A stretch of DNA of 64,000 bases from Microbacteriaceae bacterium. GTDB taxonomy: Bacteria; Actinomycetota; Actinomycetes; Actinomycetales; Microbacteriaceae. Position 1 is the stretch's first letter, and every line of letters begins with the position of its first letter. The translations under genes were made by a program, and so were the position numbers. Below the pieces are notes generated by a model that did not search any database, had not been told where the DNA came from, and saw only the letters and a program-made list of their open reading frames with translations. The stretch covers positions 184,032 through 248,031 of the forward strand of contig JAIXWK010000002.1 of the NCBI GenBank assembly GCA_027491295.1, written 5' to 3'. This document shows positions 59,624 to 64,000 of the stretch, piece by piece.

Positions 59624-60402
59624 TCACCTCGGCGGCTTAGGTCGTTTGAATTAGCGCCAGACTTTAGAGCCTCGATAAGCGAATTTTTTCCCTCTAAAAC
59701 AACGGTCAGCATTGTGTCGGCAGCCAACTGGCCATCGCCGCGATTTATCGCTTCATAAACTTCGTTGTGTAACTGGACGTCGAGCTCTAATGCCTCTCGA
59801 CCGCGAATGGCCTGCTGCTGAATAATGAATACGCGTCTAAGAAAGTCACTCACTACCGAACCGAACTGCAGTAGGAATGAGTTCTGGCTTGCTTCATAAA
59901 CCGCAAGGTGAAAATCAAGATCTGCCCTCGCAAAGTCTTCGGGGCTGTCCAGTTGGTCTTGCATGGTCTGAATAGCCAACTTCAAGCTGCGGTGCTGATC
60001 CATGTTTGCTCTGTTAGCGGCCAGCTTCGCAGCTGCCGGCTCGAGAATCTGACGAAGCTCAATCAAATCGAGCATCACTGCGTCGCCGCGCCCTTCTTGG
60101 TGATGCCAGCGAAGAATGTCGGAATCGAAAATGTTCCAGTGCTCGGGCTCTTGAACCCGAGTGCCAACCTTCTGGCGAATCTCAATCAAGCCCTTGGCCG
60201 AAAGCACGCGCATGGCCTCTCGAACCGAGGTGCGGCTGACGTTGTAGTTAGCACCTAGCTCGGGTTCGGTAGGCAAAAACTCACCGGGCAAAATCTTGCC
60301 TCCGACTATGGTTCTGCCGATGCCCTCGATGATTGTCTTTTGAAGTCCTCGGATAGATGACCGAGAACCACTGAGGGGTTCGTAGGTATTGTCCATCTTC
60401 AC
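59620..60402 (-). CDS. FadR-type GntR transcriptional regulator
   Basis: LPTEPELGANYNVSRTSVREAMRVLSAKGLIEIRQKVGTRV; FCD domain. Confidence 0.93.
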   Translation of the reverse strand: MKMDNTYEPLSGSRSSIRGLQKTIIEGIGRTIVGGKILPGEFLPTEPELGANYNVSRTSVREAMRVLSAKGLIEIRQKVGTRVQEPEHWNIFDSDILRWHHQEGRGDAVMLDLIELRQILEPAAAKLAANRANMDQHRSLKLAIQTMQDQLDSPEDFARADLDFHLAVYEASQNSFLLQFGSVVSDFLRRVFIIQQQAIRGREALELDVQLHNEVYEAINRGDGQLAADTMLTVVLEGKNSLIEALKSGANSNDLSRRGE

Positions 60403-60418
60403 CTCGGATTGTTGGGCG

Positions 60419-61621
60419 CTAATGTCCTACCCTAGTCGCTGTGTCGAGGGCAGTGCTCTCGTAAGCAACCTGGCCATCGATCTTAATCTCGACTTCTCGA
60501 AGGTAAGGCATAAGTGCTTGCTCGTCGATCTGAATTCCTAAGCCTGGAGCATCTGGAGCCATGATTTCTCCGTTGGCATCAACCTCGATGTGTTCAACCG
60601 AGAGATCCCAGGCAACCGACTTTGGTTCGACCGGGTATTCGCAAATCCTGTGATTCTCGAGACCGACGAAGGCCTGCATCGAAGCCGACAGAGCAAGATG
60701 GGAGGTGAAGGTGTGATTCACGTAGGTCGCATCGTTCCGAACAGCGTGCTCGGCAACAATCTTGGATGGGCCGATGCCGCCAATTCGCGCCGAATCAACC
60801 TGAATGAATTTCACTGAGCCAAAGTCGATAAGGTTCATAGCCATGTGTTCGGTGTGCGCGCCTTCTCCACCGGCAAGACCGACGCCGCCAGATACCTTGG
60901 CTAGCTCTGCGTAGGCCTTGAAGGCGTGGGCAAAGAAAGGTTCTTCGAGCCAGGTAGCGCCGGCTTTTTGCAACGCCGGAATTCTCGCGATGGCGAGTTC
61001 GACATTGTCACCCCAGATTTGCCCCGCGTCGATAAGCAGATCTGCATCAGGGCCAAGGCCTTCGCGGGCTGCGGCAACGTGATCTGCATCGTCTTGAACA
61101 TCTGCAGTGCCGTAGTTTCCCCAACCGAACTTAACCGCTCTGAATCCTTTTGCCCTTGCATCGCGAGCGCGCTCGAGTGTTGACTGCGGTGTGTCACCCA
61201 TGAGCATCGAGGCGTAGGGCACCTTTGCAAAATTCTTCTGGTAGCCGAGCAGTTTCCAAACCGGCTGCTCTAGCTTGCGACCGAGAAGATCCCAGATAGC
61301 AATTTCGACTCCGGACCAGGTGTGTGCGGCCTGCAGAAGATCCATGCTGTTTCTGGCAACCAATTGGCTGAGCCTCAGAATGTCCCTGGGATCGCTAACC
61401 CGCTCACCGATAACGCTTGCTGAGACCGGCTGGCAAACCCCGTGCGATCTTGGGGTCACAAATGCCGCTATCGATGTGAGCGGTGATGCCTCACACTCAC
61501 CCCAGCCAACGCTGCCGTCCTCGCCGATCACCCGGACGAGAAGCGCATCCTGGCTACCGTCGGCCTCGAGGGTCACTTCGGGCATAGCCGCATAGAAGAA
61601 CTCGACCGAATCGATTCTCAT
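60419..61621 (-). CDS. Enolase-superfamily (mandelate racemase type) sugar-acid dehydratase
   Basis: FRAVKFGWGNYG; DLLIDAGQIW; WLEEPF; VNHTFTSHLALSASM. Confidence 0.9.
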   Translation of the reverse strand: MRIDSVEFFYAAMPEVTLEADGSQDALLVRVIGEDGSVGWGECEASPLTSIAAFVTPRSHGVCQPVSASVIGERVSDPRDILRLSQLVARNSMDLLQAAHTWSGVEIAIWDLLGRKLEQPVWKLLGYQKNFAKVPYASMLMGDTPQSTLERARDARAKGFRAVKFGWGNYGTADVQDDADHVAAAREGLGPDADLLIDAGQIWGDNVELAIARIPALQKAGATWLEEPFFAHAFKAYAELAKVSGGVGLAGGEGAHTEHMAMNLIDFGSVKFIQVDSARIGGIGPSKIVAEHAVRNDATYVNHTFTSHLALSASMQAFVGLENHRICEYPVEPKSVAWDLSVEHIEVDANGEIMAPDAPGLGIQIDEQALMPYLREVEIKIDGQVAYESTALDTATRVGH

Positions 61622-61685
61622 TGGTGCCTTCCATTTGGGACCCGAGTTGCATAACTTATCAAGACCATTCTGAGAGAATACAACA

Positions 61686-61709
61686 ATTCGTCATACCTTT
61701 ACGACGAAT
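61686..61709. promoter_or_regulatory. Inverted repeat ATTCGTC-N10-GACGAAT in the divergent dehydratase/SBP intergenic region; candidate operator
   Basis: Perfect 7-bp arms in a 280-nt AT-rich divergent promoter region. Confidence 0.45.
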
Positions 61710-61901
61710 CGTTACCGTTTCTTGACTTTTTTTCGCCAAATGCCCTCCAATTAAGGTCCGTTCGTATGATGTAATGGAAATGTGGTCCAAGAATGTAAAA
61801 AGTGTGACGGGCAAATTTAGGTATTAATTGCCTTCCTCACGAAGCGCGTGGTGGCCTCCGGTTTTCACGTGTGGTTCAAAACCTCCATGAAAGGAAAGCG
61901 A

Positions 61902-63254
61902 ATGAAAATAAGTAAATTGGCTGGAGTGTTGGCAGCATTGGCGCTGACCACCGGCAGCCTTGTAGCTTGTGCCCCGGCAGCAACTGTTGACCCGGTGGCA
62001 CCAACAGAAGAAGCGGCAGCACTAACTGGTGAACTGCTCATCTGGGACACAGGAATTCTAGGAAAAGACGCATCGGATGATCCATACGCCGACAAAGCAT
62101 TCCTTAACCAAATGGGTGTGGAGTTCGAGGAAGCAAACCCGGGCGTCACAGTAACCATCGTTCAGCAGGGTGGCGACATCTCCTCTAACGCCGCCGCGTT
62201 CCAAGCTGCAGCAATTGCAGGAACCGGTCCTGACATTCGAGTTCAGTACGCAGGTGGGCCAACCACTTCGTTCGCTGACTTCTTCGAAGACCTAGACCCT
62301 CTGCTACCGAAGGACATGCTCGACTCGATGGCTGGACAGTACGTCAACCGTGAAGGCTTTTCTTCTGACGGAAGACTTCTCGGTATGACCTACGGTGCTG
62401 GAAACCTATTTGTTGTTTTCCAGAACGCAGATGTCCTAAAGGAAGCTGGCATTGACCCAAGCGTTAAGCCTGCGACTTGGGAAGCTCTGGTTGCAAACGC
62501 AAAGCAGATCTCCGACAAGACCGACAAGAACGGTTTCTACACCGGAAACTTGGAAGGCTACCCTGGCGCATGGTTCATCTCGAACATGGTTGGTGGCGAG
62601 CTAGGTCAGACTGCCTTCACTGACATGTACAGCGGCAAGATTCCAGTTGACGACCCAGCAATGTTGAAGGCCTACCAGGCATTCGCCGACTGGGGTAAGA
62701 GTGGAGTCAACAACCCAGATGCCGCGCAGGTAACTGCCGGTGGTCAGGGCTTCGTTGCTGGTGAAGCTGGTTACTACCTCGTTGGTAGCTGGGAGAACAA
62801 CGGCATGACCGAAGCGTTTGGTGAAGACGGTCCAGTAACGTCATTCTTCATTCCAACGCTAGAGGGTGCCAAGTTCTCGAAGATTGGTTCGGGTGGTCCT
62901 GAGATCGCACTATCAATCACCAAGGCAAGCAAGAACAAGGCACTCGCAGCAGAGTTCCTGAAGTTCATTGCACGCCCAGAGCACCAGGACCGCTTCGTTG
63001 AGATCTACCAGACTCAGGGTTCAAACCACAAAGACGGAGACTCTTCGTTTATCAAGAACCCAAGACTCAAGGAGCAGTTCGAGCAGCTAGCACAGTCAAC
63101 CGATGGCATCACCTTTGCCTTCGACAGTGTTATGCCACAGGCAACAATTGACCTGTTCTACAGGGTCAATGCCGGTGTCTTCAGCGGTGCTATAACGCCC
63201 GCCGATGCAGTGGCACAGCTCAAAGCTTCCTACGAGCAAGAGACTGGCAAGTAG
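61902..63254 (+). CDS. ABC sugar transporter substrate-binding lipoprotein
   Basis: Lipobox LVAC; family-1 SBP; RBS AAAGGAAAGCG before ATG 61902. Confidence 0.93.
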   Translation: MKISKLAGVLAALALTTGSLVACAPAATVDPVAPTEEAAALTGELLIWDTGILGKDASDDPYADKAFLNQMGVEFEEANPGVTVTIVQQGGDISSNAAAFQAAAIAGTGPDIRVQYAGGPTTSFADFFEDLDPLLPKDMLDSMAGQYVNREGFSSDGRLLGMTYGAGNLFVVFQNADVLKEAGIDPSVKPATWEALVANAKQISDKTDKNGFYTGNLEGYPGAWFISNMVGGELGQTAFTDMYSGKIPVDDPAMLKAYQAFADWGKSGVNNPDAAQVTAGGQGFVAGEAGYYLVGSWENNGMTEAFGEDGPVTSFFIPTLEGAKFSKIGSGGPEIALSITKASKNKALAAEFLKFIARPEHQDRFVEIYQTQGSNHKDGDSSFIKNPRLKEQFEQLAQSTDGITFAFDSVMPQATIDLFYRVNAGVFSGAITPADAVAQLKASYEQETGK

Positions 63255-63271
63255 TAAGTTAGAACCAAAGT

Positions 63272-63306
63272 CTGAAGGCTGGGAGATTTACTCTCCCAGC
63301 CTTCAG
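63272..63306 (+). other. Intercistronic hairpin CTGAAGGCTGGGAGA-TTTAC-TCTCCCAGCCTTCAG between SBP and permease genes
   Basis: Perfect 15-bp stem, 5-nt loop, no downstream T-tract. Confidence 0.85.
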
Positions 63307-63332
63307 GCTCACTATTCACAAAGAAGTGGATT

Positions 63333-64000
63333 ATGAGGCAATCAAAGTTAGTCGGAACCCTCGCGGTACTTCCCAGCTTCGTAATCGTGGCTGGGTTTAT
63401 GGCGTTCCCGGTTATGTTTGCGTTTTACATTTCGTTCACGAAAACCAACGGCCTGACATACGACTGGCGCGGCCTTGACAACTACATCGCAATCTTCAGC
63501 GACCCGATTGTTCACCAGGTCTTTCTCAACAACTTCAAGTTCTTGATTTCAGTTCCGCTGGTTATCTTTTCCGCACTGGTCTGTTCCATTCTGCTTTTTG
63601 AGCAGTTCAAGGGATGGAAGTTCTTCCGAGTAATTTTCTTTCTTCCAAACGTTTTATCCGTGGCCGTAATCGGTCTGATCTTTAGAAATGCGTTTGGCTA
63701 CGACGGAGCTGTAAACCAGTTTCTAGGATTGTTTGGCAATGAGCCGATGCAGTTCTTCATCGACTCGAATTACAGCATTTTAATCATCATTCTGGCTCTG
63801 GTCTGGTCTGGCTTCGGCTATCAGTCACTCTTGCTTCTCGCCGGTCTAACCTCTATCAACCCCGCAGTCTTCGAAGCTGCGGCCATCGACGGCGCGGGAT
63901 GGTGGCGCAGACTCTGGTCGATCACATTGCCGAACATTCGAAAAGTACTCGGCTTCGTGTTTATCATCAACATTCTTTACACCTTCGCCTCGCTGTTTGG
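63333..64000 (+). CDS. ABC sugar transporter permease (MalF-type), truncated by window end
   Basis: MRQSKLVGTLAVLPSFVIVAGFMAFPVMFAFYISFT...; EAA motif EAAAIDGAGWWRRLWSITLP; not in the ORF track because it has no stop. Confidence 0.92.
   Translation, partial: MRQSKLVGTLAVLPSFVIVAGFMAFPVMFAFYISFTKTNGLTYDWRGLDNYIAIFSDPIVHQVFLNNFKFLISVPLVIFSALVCSILLFEQFKGWKFFRVIFFLPNVLSVAVIGLIFRNAFGYDGAVNQFLGLFGNEPMQFFIDSNYSILIIILALVWSGFGYQSLLLLAGLTSINPAVFEAAAIDGAGWWRRLWSITLPNIRKVLGFVFIINILYTFASLF

Noticed and set aside
1-64000. CRISPR arrays, IS elements, prophage genes, rRNA operons
   Set aside because: No regularly spaced repeats, transposase/integrase-like proteins, phage structural genes or rRNA sequences were recognised

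Overview
The window looks like chromosomal DNA from a compact, moderate-GC actinobacterium. Gene families and synteny suggest Microbacteriaceae or a freshwater Luna-type lineage; this is inference. Positions 1-50 kb are mostly housekeeping: system II cytochrome c maturation, archaeal-type AspRS, proC/bS22/HAD, radA, clpC, lysS, panC, a fol cluster with ftsH-hpt-tilS, ppa, a Glu-Asp-Phe tRNA cluster, a crcB pair, purM/purF, a UbiA + CrtI-like carotenoid pair, and an ABC/HlyD exporter. After a tRNA-Arg(ACG) gene at about 50.2 kb the content changes to a sugar-acid catabolic island that runs off the right edge. It contains a GH36-like glycosidase, an amylo-1,6-glucosidase-like (alpha/alpha)6 protein, an FAH-family hydrolase, a GlcD-like FAD oxidase, a xylose-isomerase-like TIM barrel, an SMP-30 lactonase, an SDR, an aldose epimerase, a FadR-type GntR regulator, an enolase-superfamily dehydratase, and an ABC sugar importer. 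Items beyond the ORF track include three small CDSs (bS22 of 32 aa, and previously unlisted 42 aa and 26 aa peptides), a probable leaderless promoter with a palindromic operator on an XRE-membrane protein-micropeptide-exporter unit, a hairpin that both terminates the tRNA operon and buries the start codon of an EamA transporter, and a 15-bp hairpin between the ABC binding-protein and permease genes. No CRISPR array, transposase, integrase or rRNA was seen.
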